64,000 bases of DNA from Paramecium tetraurelia (Eukaryota > Ciliophora > Oligohymenophorea > Peniculida > Parameciidae), in NCBI RefSeq assembly GCF_000165425.1, contig NW_001799255.1:248001-312000 (forward strand), read 5' to 3'. A program made the position numbers and the translations under genes. This document shows, in pieces, positions 47,642 through 59,085 of the stretch; the first letter of the stretch is position 1; the number at the start of each line of letters is the position of its first letter. The notes beneath the pieces were generated by a model. The model had not been told where the DNA came from and made no database searches. It saw nothing but the letters and a program-made list of their open reading frames with translations.

Positions 47642-48457
47642 TCATTTTAATAATACTGATAATTCAACGTCTACTCTAAAATATTTCTTGGCTGATTAAT
47701 TTGGAATACATGTTGCTTAATTTAATATTTCTGCTGCTTTGGGATCACATTAACCTGTTGCAGAATTATTTTCACTATCCAAATATTTAAAATTAAGGTA
47801 TTCATGAACTTCTAGATTTAGCAAACGAGCAATATTTTTAGCTTTTCGTTTAGCATCTTTGATAGCTAATTTAAATGCCTTATCCTTTGCTTTATCTACT
47901 TCTTTTTAACTATTTGAGTAATTAACTCCAGCCCCTCTATTTAAGCCCGAATTTACACATTCAACAATAATTTTATTAATCATATCTATATGCTTGGTTG
48001 TTATATATAAGTAATTGGTGACCAAATATTCTTCGACTTGTGTTTTATTATCATATATCAAAGAAATCTACTATTTTCCTGTCTCTATTGAAAATCTTTC
48101 AAAAAACACCGACTCTATTCCTAACTTCATAGAGCCATTCAGCGATTGCTCCTCTTTGGGATCCAAGAACGATCGTGGATCTGAAAAAATCCATTTAATT
48201 GTTTCCGCAGCTGTGAAGACTAAACTGTTTGCTAAGTATAAAGCATTATCAGCCTATTTGTCACGAGATTCTATAGGAAAAATGACAGTTCCAATTGTAG
48301 GCTATAATTCGACAATTCCAGATCCAGTTACTTTGATTTTGAATTCATTCTTATGATGGTGAAGTTTTTAATCGGGGAACATCTCTGTTTAATCTAATTT
48401 GATTGGATCAATAGAATTGGATAAAACTGCAGATATAAAGAAAAGCAATAAAATCAT
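47642..48457 (-). CDS. SIMPL-domain protein (DUF541 family), secreted
   Basis: An intronless 271-aa frame begins MILLLFFISAVLSNSIDP, a signal peptide. The family pattern is visible: FKIKVTGSGIVELQPTIGTV near the start, SGLNRGAGVNYSNSQ, and the helix KDKAFKLAIKDAKRKAKNIA followed by RLLNLEVHEYLNF, then a final strand (KKYFRVDVELSVLL). SIMPL/YggE proteins are common in bacteria and in eukaryotic secretory compartments; their biochemical role is poorly known. Confidence 0.82.
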
Positions 48458-48866
48458 TTAATATTAGAACTCAACATTTATATCAAAAGAGTTCCTATTA
48501 TTGGTAAAGAAATACCTAAATTGAATATTATTTTTATTATCCTAGAGATGCTTTGAACTTACATATGTAGAATTGAAAAAATATTGATTTTACATAAAGT
48601 CATTAATGTATTTAAATTTAAGATGTAAGATTAGATTTCAATTTATTTTTAGGCTGTGATTAAAATATCTTTTAATATGTTAAGAGATTTTTTTATAGAA
48701 AGTTATTTTTCCTATAAGGCATATATGGAACTTAGGCTTAAAGACTTAAAAACAAATCATATGAGAAATCTAATTTATCTAAATTGTTAGTAATGGATTG
48801 TTAGCTATTTCAGAAAATTAGTATAAAAACAAAATTATTAATGTTATAATTAAATAATAAATTGAG
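48458..48866. promoter_or_regulatory. Divergent intergenic region
   Basis: About 410 bp between the starts of the SIMPL gene (minus) and the next plus-strand gene; both promoters should lie here. AT-rich, no defined motif seen. Confidence 0.35.
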
Positions 48867-49475
48867 ATGAGGTAGCTAAGCAGTCCACTCACTACTCTTT
48901 AAGACAATTTATAAAGTAAAAGCATGCCAAGGATTCATTCTAAATAAGAATAAAGATTTTAACTCCCAACATTGAAATCAAAAATTAACAATTTAATTGA
49001 TTCTGAGGATTAAAAAGCATAATAAGTGGGTTAGATTTTTTAAGGCTTAGTAAAAGGGAAAACAATCATGGAATAAAAAAATAAAATTGAGTTTCCAAAA
49101 ACATCATAAAATTTTTATCGTATAATTTACAAAGCATAATATTCATTCAGACCAACTAAACTGAATCCTAGACAGGTCAGCATGGATTAACCAGCAATAT
49201 AAAAGAAATTAGGGGGTCCTGCATTTGCCTTTAGAACAATCCAAACTTCTGAAGAGTAACTAAGGAAACCGAATTTAGAAGTTATTGCAAGGTAGTAAGT
49301 AAATTATCTTAATGATTCTCAATCAATAAATGAAAGTTTAAACACTGAAATTAATTAAATATTATATGGAAAAGGATAGAAAAAATTGTAAGTAAAGTAG
49401 AGATTAAATCAAGCAAATAATAATAATGATACTAGTAATATTATTAAAGAGGAAAGTGAAAACTCATTTATTTGA
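48867..49475 (+). CDS. Hypothetical basic protein, 202 aa
   Basis: An intronless 202-aa frame begins MRQLSSPLTTLQDNLQSKSM and ends at TGA 49473-49475. It is rich in Lys, Gln, Ser and Asn with few hydrophobics (FRPTKLNPRQVSMDQPAIQK; GGPAFAFRTIQTSEEQL), so probably disordered. About 30 Gln are TAA or TAG. No domain is recognised. Confidence 0.72.
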
Positions 49476-49755
49476 TTAATAAATTATAATGGTAGTTTTA
49501 TCTTGTGTATTATTCTTAATTTTATTTAATTCTTAATTTTTTTAATTTTTGCTATCATTAAATGTCATTCTAAATTTAGGAATCTATTTCTATTCATATA
49601 ATAATAAGAATTTTTTAGTTTAATTTTATTAATTGTGATTAGAGTTGGTATTCTAGGATAAATTGTTACTTTTTATGAATGACATCCATATATTTATATG
49701 TAAATAATGCATATATCAAAATGCCTATACAGTGCTAAGATTAGCAGAAATTGAC

Positions 49756-50052
49756 TCAATCTGAAGAGTCAGTTTAAATAGTTAACGATTAGGATCTTTT
49801 TCTTTTTTCCTAATTGAAATCTAGTAAATCTCTGAAACTACAATCTGAAATAGTGTCACCAATTATTATATTAACTATTCCTTTAAGACCTTCAACTTGA
49901 TATTCTTCCTATAATTATTTAACGAAATCTTCGTCGTCCATCAATAATTTCTTTAATTCTGACTTCTAATCTTCAGTGATTTTATTTTCAAAGCGTAAGT
50001 TAGAAATCAACTTTAAAACTTCCTTAAAGAAATCAGCTTATTCATCAGCCAT
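49756..50052 (-). CDS. Small hypothetical protein, 98 aa
   Basis: A single-exon 98-aa frame begins MADEQADFFKEVLKLISNLR, is acidic and helical (LKKLLMDDEDFVKQLQEEYQ), contains GLKGIVNIIIGDTISDC and ends with a Ser-rich tail. No family is recognised; length and ordered composition support a real gene. Confidence 0.7.
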
Positions 50053-50243
50053 AATTTAATTTAATAAAATAAATATTGATCCACACAACTTTCAATTTAA
50101 TTAAACTTAGAGTAATTATTAAATTATACTTCTTTTTCTTAAATAAAAGTCTAAATGTCTTGATAATGAGGTGAGCAATTAAATTTCAATTAAAATTTAT
50201 TTTCCAATGAATATTAAATAAAATATTTATTGAATATAAAAGA

Positions 50244-51008
50244 ATGCCTATCTACCCAACAGCACCTCTTACCAGTTCTATTCCAGCTCCAGTGAGTGTT
50301 GTTTAACCAGTAAGCTATGCCCAACCAGTGACTTATGCTCAACCTGTCTCATATGTTCCATAACCAGTCTAATATGTGCCCCAACCTGTTTATCAATAAC
50401 CCGTTATTGCTCAGCCAATCCTCACCCAATCAGTTGTAGCTGCCCCACAATAGGCTCCAATCAAAGGGGAATCCAGAGTTGAATACAGAGAATTTCAAAG
50501 ACCTGTAGTTGAAATGGAAACAGAAACTATTTAAGTTCAAGTACCAAAAACCAAATATGTGACTGATTATTATCCAGTTGAATACTAAACTGAGTACATC
50601 CCTAGAACAGTTTATGAGTAGTAAACTGAATATGTGCCAGTCACTAAAACTGTGCCTAGAGTTGAATATGATGCTGTTGAGAGAGAAGTATAAAGAGTGG
50701 TAAGTTCAATAATGAATAATTTATTAGTAATATCAACCAGTCTAGACTGTTCCTGTTTAACCAGTTGTTTAATCAATTGTTCAACCAGTCCAACCACTCA
50801 CTTATTCAGTTGCTAGACCAATTGCCTAAGCTCCAGTGTATGCTTAACCAGTAGTTGCTCCAGCTCTCACTTTTTCAGGTGTGAGACCAGCTTATGCACC
50901 AGTATGAGATATTTATTCTATATTTTTTAGGTTTACCCAAGTTATCCACCAGTTGGTGCTAGAACACAATAACCATAATAACCAGTGCCATCCAATAAAC
51001 CATAATGA
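50244..51008 (+). CDS. Alveolin-like Pro/Val/Gln-rich cortical protein
   Basis: Introns at 50700-50727 and 50902-50930 give 235 aa. The N- and C-terminal parts are Pro/Gln/Val/Tyr-rich with repeats such as SYAQPVTYAQPVSYVPQPV. The middle has charged, alternating repeats (VEYREFQRPVVEMETETIQV; TKYVTDYYPVEYQTEYIP; EYVPVTKTVPRVEYDAVERE), close to the EKxxEVPxxxxVEKxVEVP pattern of alveolins, articulins and epiplasmins that form the membrane skeleton under the alveolar sacs. A cortical, epiplasm-type structural role is therefore likely. There is no Cys and no membrane span. Confidence 0.75.
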
Positions 51009-51186
51009 GATATTATTTCATAGACATTTGCACAGAATATTAATTATCATTTTCAAAATTTTGATTTTATTATATCTAATGATATTTTAATCTAATGAAA
51101 AATTAATTGAAAATCCATTCTAATCTTAATTCTTCATTTCTTTTTTATGGTTTGATTTGATATATAATTAATAATCACTACTAAAT

Positions 51187-52742
51187 ATGAGTTTAAATAG
51201 TTCCAAAATTTATGCAAATAGATTCGTAATGAAGAAAAAATTGTCGTAAGGATCCTTCGGAATGGTTTATCAAGTTTTTGATCGAGCTACAAATGCTGAA
51301 TGCGCATTGAAAGTTGAGTTGGAAGACAATTAGGAGAAGAAAACATTAGAAAGAGAAATTACTATGCTTATCTAATTGGAAAATGTTGAAGGAATTCCAA
51401 AACTGATATGGTATGGTTTTGAAGGACAGACTTAATTGATGGCATTACAGCTTCTAGGTAAAGATCTAAGTTATTACTTAAAACTTTATAAGAAGTTCTC
51501 ATTTAAATGTTGTTTGCAAGTTGCTTACGATTGCATAGATATTTTAAAAAATATACATAAAAGGTTCATCATACATCGAGATTTAAAACCAGAGAATATT
51601 ATGATGTCAATCGATTTAAATTAAATATACATAGTAGATTTTGGTGTAAGCAAGATTTATTTTGAAGCAGATCACATGTAAAAATTATTTGTAAAAAAGT
51701 CTTACAAAGACCTTTTAGATAGGACAAAGATTTTATTGGTACTCTGAGGTATGCTTCAGTTGCTGCTCATAAAGGATAAGAATTAGGAAGAAAAGATGAT
51801 TTAGAATCATTATTTTATGTCATCTTTTATTTCCTAAGAGGGAATCTACCTTGGCAAAACATCCCAGTTGAATCTAGTGAACGCAATAGAATTGTTGGAG
51901 AGATGAAATAAACCATTCCTGTATAGGAATTAACAGCAACCAAATGTCCAGAATTCATTAAAATTTTCCAATACATTAGAAAATTAAAATTTGATGAATA
52001 GCCAGATTATGAATTTATTAAAGATCTTCTTGCAGAAGCAGCTAAAAACAATAATATTAAATTAGATGGATATTATGATTGGACAGAGGGAATGAAATTC
52101 AGTAAAAAACTTTCAGAATCTAAAGTTTCTTTAGACAAAAAGGAACCCTAATCACCTAAATAATAAATGAAAAGCACCACCAAAATCTCAAATTAAGTGA
52201 TTTGGTCCGTGTGTGATAATTCAAAGTATTTATTATACTATATTCACAGTCGACCTCAATCATAAAAAAATCTTTTAATGCCTCCAGAAATATAAAAAAA
52301 AAGGAGTGATATTCATCATTTTTCAAGTGGATCAAATATATCTGTTGTTATGGGCACCTACAGTTCAATGAGATTAAGGTATCTGCCATCAGCGATTAAT
52401 AAAAAGAGTCCTGGATTAAAAAGGATGGTTTCGATAGAATTTGTTGCACATGATGAATCTGTATACTAGGAGTAAATTGATGAAAACTTTGAGGAAAATC
52501 CATTAAATGAAAAGTATAAAGAGTATCCAAATGAAATGTAATCATATTCTGAATATTTGTAGATGTTTTAAACAGAACAATAAATTTAATTAGATTTAAA
52601 AATTATGTAATTGATTATATTTGTGTATTTAAATGTTTATATTTACATATTCATAAATGGAATTAATTTTATAGATTATTTGGTTTTGGCTTTAGTGATT
52701 GCAGTAATAGATATAAATTGCATTATATTCAATATCTAGTGA
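51187..52742 (+). CDS. Casein-kinase-1-like kinase with hydrophobic C-terminal tail
   Basis: One long intron (51678-51709, 32 nt) restores the CK1 motif [20 protein letters not shown]; the product is 507 aa. Kinase landmarks: [14 protein letters not shown], Lys in [62 protein letters not shown]. All are CK1-type. A Ser/Lys/Gln-rich region follows. The last 55 residues are very hydrophobic ([15 protein letters not shown] and [18 protein letters not shown]), which could be two membrane helices. CK1 kinases are usually soluble, so a membrane hairpin would be unusual; it depends on there being no further splice upstream. Confidence 0.85.
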
Positions 52743-53563
52743 AATGAAAATAGATTCTGATTTATAATGTAGAATTTTTACGTATTGCTAATTAATATTA
52801 TTAAGTGTTATTTGAGTTTTTTAGATTTTAGATGGTAAGCCTGTATTGTAAAGTGTAATAGTCATTTACGCATTTAAGTTGATATGCAAATTCAAATTCA
52901 AACAAATATAAATAATAATAATAATCTGTGATTACTTTATTAGGGACGAGGAAGAGAGATGTACAGAGAAATACCTAATATCTAAACCTTTTTTCAAGAT
53001 TAATTCTAAAGAACTGACATTGACAAATAGTAATTTAATTTTTTATTCTTGTGATTAATTAATCTTTCGATTATTCGATTATTGACTCTATAAAATATGC
53101 AACAAACAGGAAAAGAGATTATTGATTATTTTACTAATTAAAGTAAAATAGTAGATTTACATTTTTGAGCAATTTTATCAAGAAGTTTGATTAACAAATT
53201 TTATTGGTCCTGCCATATTTTATCTTTCTCAATTTTTAATACTGGTTAGAAGTTGAATAGATTCATTTGATTAATGATATAGGTAAAATAGTAATGGAGA
53301 TAACCTTATTGGTAATACCTTTTAAGATCGATTCAATAATCCAATCATTTTGAAAGTGAATATAATTAGAAATATTATTAATTTAGTTAACTTTTTGAAA
53401 TTGAGATACATATAAAAGTATAACTTCAATATTTTTTAGATTATTAAAGGATGTGGACCTAAATTTTACATGTGATTTCCAGGTAAGAGGAATTGGGATG
53501 TATTGAATAAATATAATATAATTATTAATCATGATTCCAATGGATACTTGCAGTTCGAAATAA
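52743..53563. other. Intergenic with short ORFs only
   Basis: About 820 bp. Two short frames (MYREIPNIQTFFQDQF from 52953 and MQQTGKEIIDYFTNQSKIVD from 53099) are coding-like in composition but end after 25-35 codons, and I cannot join them. They could be remnants or small genes. The 5' control region of the transporter gene should lie here. Confidence 0.3.
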
Positions 53564-54730
53564 ATGAATTTGAAGTAATTAAGAGATGTGATGTTCCCAC
53601 TTGGATTCATTACTTATGGTGGACCCTTAGCTCATATTAATGTGCTAAGAGAAAGATTTAGGGATTACACCACCGAAGAAGAATTTCAGGAATTATTTGC
53701 ATTATGCTAGACTTTACCTGGTCCAACTTCTACTCAAATGGTAATTGCAGTTGGGGCTAATCTCACACATAGTTGTTTGGGAGGATTGGTTGCATTTCTA
53801 TATTTTAGTATGCCATCTGCTTTTGTAATGATGATACTTGGTCTAACTGTGCCAAATTTATCAATACCTTGGATTTAATTATTGATAAATGGATTTAAAT
53901 ACGCATCAATTGGAGTAATAATAGAGGCAGCCTATAAATTATCGAACGGAGCCATTAAAAATAAATTCCATTTGTTTTTGTGGATTGCAAGTGCAATAAT
54001 AACGACTTTTTTTCCAACCCCTTCAATTGCAGTTTTAATGATAGTTGTTGGAGCCATTTCAAATTATGTATCTGATCGCCAGATTGGATAATAACTCTTA
54101 ATTCCATAAGAAGAACAAGTATAACACAGCTTTGATAGTTGGTTACTGGGATACAGATCGTTGATTGGATACGGAATTGCATTTGTTTTGTTTTTCTTTT
54201 TGTCTTATATTGATTGGATGCCAATTGCAGTATGTAGTAATTTATTCAAAACAGGAAGTCTGGTCATAGGAGGGGGGCATGTCGTTTTACCTATGATACA
54301 ATTTTCTTTATCAAATTATTTGACAACCGAACAGTTTTGGAATGCTTTTGCTTTGGTTTCTTGTATGCCTGGCCCTATGTTCAACATAGCCATATACATT
54401 GGAGCTTTAATCGGAGGTATTCCAATGGCTATTTTGGCAGAAATATTTATGTTTCTTCCTGGATTCTTTACAATATTTGGAATACTGCCTTATTGGAAGA
54501 AGTACAGAGGATTAAGAACTATAAGAGCAGTTTTATAAGGAATAGCAGCAGTTGCAGTTGGATTTATATTAAGTGCAATTGTGCATTTGATTATTAACTC
54601 TTGTAGTTAAGGCATTGTAATTCCTATAGGCATAGGAATTCTCAGTTGTTTATGCCTATATAAAAGTGTTCCAATACCATTTGTAATAATTGGAGGTGGA
54701 TTTATTAATTTATTAGCATAATATAAATGA
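53564..54730 (+). CDS. CHR (chromate ion transporter) family membrane protein
   Basis: An intronless 388-aa frame with two homologous halves. Half one has MFPLGFITYGGPLAHINVL, EEFQELFALCQTLPGPTST and QMVIAVGANLTHSCLGGLVA; half two has FKTGSLVIGGGHVVLPMIQF, TEQFWNAFALVSCMPGPMFN and IAIYIGALIGGIPMAILAE. The GG..H and PGP motifs in each half define the CHR family, anion transporters that export chromate in bacteria and occur patchily in fungi and protists. About ten hydrophobic spans are visible. The true substrate in a ciliate is unknown. The start could also be a few codons away (MNLKQLRDV chosen as first ATG in frame). Confidence 0.92.
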
Positions 54731-54749
54731 TTTATTTATATTTAAATTC

Positions 54750-56559
54750 TCATTATCCACATTATCTCATGATATTTAAACAAACCTCATCCTCCAAAGG
54801 CTTTGAGATAACTTAAATGCCGACTGGTAATCCTGCACTGTGTTTCATAGTTTCTTCTAAAACTTTATATTCAATATCCTTAGCACCAAATAATGATTCT
54901 TCATTGTAATATTGCTCATCCTCCTAAACAGTTGTAATAGGAACTGATCCACAACTGAAATCAATCATATTCCAGAAGAATGTGTAACATATTCCACTAA
55001 AACAATGTTATGCAGTATTATGTTTAACAGCTACTCCAGCAGTCACAGGACTTATGACTGCATCTAATTATAAATCATGCCAAATCTAAATCATTTAAAT
55101 TTGACTTGCTGTTAATTTAGTAGTAATTTGAAGATTCTCATAGTATGATAATCCGTGATCTCCTGCTTTCCAAATCATTAATTCTCTTTTTCGATCCTAT
55201 AATTTCAACCATTTCTAATAGATTTTCTTCCAAAGAGGACATGATTGAGTGGCCTTCTTAAAATTATCAAAATGAGTAATCCATGGTTCTCCTTTGTATA
55301 ATTCATAAGTTCCTTTCATTCCTCCATCACCTAACATCACATCATAAACATGTTAGAAAACATTCTCATAAATACTTTAATCAATGTCAAATTCTATAAC
55401 TGTGTGTCCTTATGCTCTCAATTTCTCTACTGCTATATCTAAGGCTCTTTAATTAACTTTGCAAGGTAAAAGTAGATTGATTTTCCTTAAAACTCCTATC
55501 TTGTATTTCTTATCATTATTATAACACTCCTTCTCATCAAATGTTTTCATCACAAAATTGATGTCTTTTATGTTAATTGGAGCTTACTCATAATTGGTTG
55601 TCAATGCTTACATCATATTCACTAAATTTGGAAAATGTTTAGCTTATATATATTATTGAATTCTTACCCATAGGACCATAACATGATGCTATATTCCTTA
55701 TTCCATCCCATGTTGGAACACCTTTTGCCTAACCTCTCATTATCAACCTTTTTGCACTTGGCTTATATCCATACAAACCACAAAAATGAGAAGGTATTCT
55801 AATACTTCCTCCACTATCACTTCCCAATCCCAAAGGAGAACCATTCACTGCTATCAATCCACCTTCACCTCCTGTTGAACCACCAGAAGTTCTAGAAGGA
55901 TCTTAAGGATGGATTGATCTTCCATATAGATAATTCCAACTTTCATATGAAAATCCAAATTATGGTAAATTGGTTTTTGCAAATATTATTCCTCCTGATT
56001 TATTTATTAAATATCCTTGTATTCCATCTATTTCTGATCTCTTTTAAGCATAAGCACCACAACCGAATGCTTAATATGTTCCTTTAACAATAAATGTGTC
56101 TTTCACACTTATAGGAATTCCAAATAGTGGCATATTGTCAATCTTATAATCCTTATTCTTTAATTCCTAATCTAATTGCCTAGCTTTTTAAATAGCATCT
56201 TCTAAATTTACATCATTCAAATATCCCATTTTGAACCCTTTTTCTAGTGCCACTTCCAAAAATGTTAATAACACATCTAAACAAGTAAACCTTTTAGACT
56301 CATAAAATTTATGAATTTAAGGAATAGAACTATTTAAAATAAGGGTTTTGTCTTCATTAGATAGCTTTAACTCTGTCGATATAACATATCTAGCTTTTAG
56401 AACTTTTTATTGAATCTCTTACGCTACTCTTCTGTATGTTGATTCAAACGGGTTTTAGCCTTTCTTTCTAAAAGCCAACATCAATAAACCAACACCTGCA
56501 GCCATTGATATTGCTTTATATTTGTTTTTAATCAGCCAGTCCTGATTAATTTTAAACAT
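54750..56559 (-). CDS. Amidase-signature hydrolase (FAAH-like)
   Basis: One 25-nt intron (55643-55667) gives 594 aa. An N-terminal hydrophobic stretch ([15 protein letters not shown]) may anchor it to a membrane, as in fatty-acid amide hydrolase. The Ser-Ser-Lys triad is intact: Lys in [14 protein letters not shown], the glycine loop [20 protein letters not shown] with its Ser, and the nucleophile in [12 protein letters not shown]. The C-terminus has [20 protein letters not shown], typical of the family. It should hydrolyse amide (or ester) bonds, possibly of lipid amides. Confidence 0.93.
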
Positions 56560-56682
56560 TATTAAAATAATATTATTATTTCTACACTTTGGCTTCTAAT
56601 TTTGCTAATTATAGATCAAAGTTAATCTAAAATTACTAAATATATTAGATTATACAAAAGATAACTACTAATTTTTATTATT

Positions 56683-57733
56683 ATGAGAAAAATTATTTAT
56701 TAAAAACAATAATAATCACAACAAGGAATATCAAACAAAGAAACAAGATCTATTTCATCCGTGCATTCTCATGGAATCAGTCAATCTAATTACATATTAA
56801 CTTCCAGGCAAACTCCATCAAAATTTCTAATTAAAAAACATATACCAAAACCTGAAGTTCCAAGCCTAAGAATCATTAAAAATTAAACACATAGCTAGTT
56901 TAAGCACGATAATATAAGCATTCAAGATGGATATAGTCCTGGGATTTATTCTTAAAGAACTTCAAGTCAATATTAACCAAATCTTAATAGTTACATGTCT
57001 TCAAAAAGATCAATATACAAATCACGTATTTATTCATTTTTACAGGTATAGAATAAAAACAAAACTATGATTCCTAAGTTTAAATTTATAATAAAGCCTT
57101 GAATTAAATGACTTATAGAAATGATTAAAAAGAACTCATGGATTTTGATAACAGATATTCTAGATGTGCAAGATAGAGAAGACTAAGGGAAATCATTTAG
57201 TTTTTATTAAAAAAGTCCAAAGAATTGCAAATTTCTTTGCAAGATCTTATTGATAATAAAATAACTTAAAATAAGCCTTATTAGCAATAAGGATCATTTG
57301 CATTTTTATTTTATGTAAAAAAAGGAGTAACTGACAAAGTAGAAGAGATGCTGGGAGTAAATCCTTTGTATGTACATGATTTTGATGAAAAAAACATGAC
57401 TGCATTACACACAGCAACCAAGAAATAATCATACATAATGATCAAAATATTGCTGTCATATGGTGCCAACGTTTTGAGCAAAGATTTGAATGGAGAGTCT
57501 GCTCTATCACATGCAATTCAGTCAAATCAGTAAGATATTGTAAAGGTAAACATTCTATATTAATTTAGCTTTTTCTCTCCATATAATGTCCAAATGACCT
57601 TGAGTATCTAAATTACTCAAAAATGGCCAAAAATAAATAAATTAAATGGTTGCTTAAAAATGCGAAGCTTCAAGAATTACGGATTAGATGCTCGAAATTA
57701 ACTTAATTTAATATAAGTAATAATTTGCTATGA
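56683..57733 (+). CDS. Ankyrin-repeat protein, 335 aa
   Basis: Introns at 57026-57045 (20 nt) and 57546-57568 (23 nt) give 335 aa. The N-terminal 130 residues are Ser/Gln/Asn-rich and likely disordered. The C-terminal half has ankyrin helices: GVTDKVEEMLGVNPLYVHDF, DEKNMTALHTATKKQSYIMI, KILLSYGANVLSKDLNGESA and LSHAIQSNQQDIV. TALHTA and LLSYGAN are the family core. It should act as a protein-protein adaptor; partner unknown. Confidence 0.82.
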
Positions 57734-59085
57734 AATTATTGATCAAATATCAACTACTAAATTCTGACTTCTCTTATTTTGTTCTTCTGTAATTAACTTT
57801 CACTTTCTTTTTTTTAAAGTTTTCATTATTTATTTCCATGATTATAATCACATTCCTATAGTGAAATAATTTATTTATGAAATGTATATATATATTAAAA
57901 GTTCTAAATTTTTTAGTGAAGTTAAAGTGAATGTAATATTAAATGTTGAAATTTTGATTAATTAAAAATGAATTTGTTAAAAAATTAGTAATTTGTATTT
58001 TAAATAGGAGATTGTGATGGATTAGAATGCTTATATTATGATCAAAGTATATGAATAATAATTGTTTACATAAATAAATATCATTATCAAATAGAATTCT
58101 AATTATGAATAAATCCTTATGAATAATTAATATACCTTAACAGATTTATTTGTTGTTATTAATATCTACAGAGTTATCAAAATCTATATAAGCATAGAAA
58201 GCATATCAAATTCAAGCTAATTTTAAACATCTTAATAATAATAAAATTTATCATCAAAGAATCCTTTTTGATTTTACATTACCATTTAAGTTTGAAGTTG
58301 AGGAATAAATGTAAATCGCTGCAACTTTGTTTATCTGACGCTTCTTTAAGCTCTTTAAAAACTTAGGATATCTCTTACAATATAGGAAATATATCTACCA
58401 TTTAGCTTTATTATATTTTACTTTTTAAATAGTTTTTGTTGAAATTTCTTCTTTTTTTCTTAAATTTTAAATAAATGTAGGGGAGATTGTAATCAGTTTA
58501 AAGAATTTTTTTCAAATGATAAAATGGAAAATTATTGATTAATTTTCGATGGGTTTGATTATCCTTAAAGTTTAACATATTTATTTGAGAAATCAAAACC
58601 TTCTTGAATTCTGAAAAGAAACTACTAATAATCAAAATTAAATTATATAATTTTTATCAACAATTGAATTATAAAATTTATGAGGAATAAAATTCCTTTG
58701 GATAATAATAAATAAGGTATTTTTAATTTGATTAAACCATAGAAATAGAAAGAAATATTATTATATATATAAAATAAATTCTAGATTTTCTATTATTCTT
58801 CGATATACTTTTTTAATATCAAAAATAAATTATTCCTAATCGCCTTAATTTGGTTTTAAGTATGAGAGATAATCTTTACTCATAGTGATTTAAGTTTAAT
58901 GAAATTTAATATCAAAACTACAATCCTTAATATAAATTTTTGTTAATGTTTTTTAGAAATTCGGAAGTTCTAAAAATTGAATTGCAGGTTCTCATAGATA
59001 ATGATTTAATAAAGTAATATTTTATACAGCGGTTAATGTTGAATAACCTAATTATTTTTAGTATTTTTATGACTATTATATTTAT
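57734..59085. other. Long AT-rich gap with one possible gene
   Basis: About 1350 bp of AT-rich DNA. Besides the doubtful ORF described at 58017-58519 I see no gene, repeat or RNA. Confidence 0.3.
58017..58519 (+). CDS. Doubtful ORF, about 160 aa
   Basis: ATG at 58017 and a possible 20-nt intron (GTTGTTATTAATATCTACAG, about 58153-58172) give 160 codons to TGA 58517-58519, starting MDQNAYIMIKVYEQQLFTQI. Composition is Ile/Leu/Lys/Asn-heavy like the surrounding intergenic DNA, so chance is likely. Confidence 0.22.
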
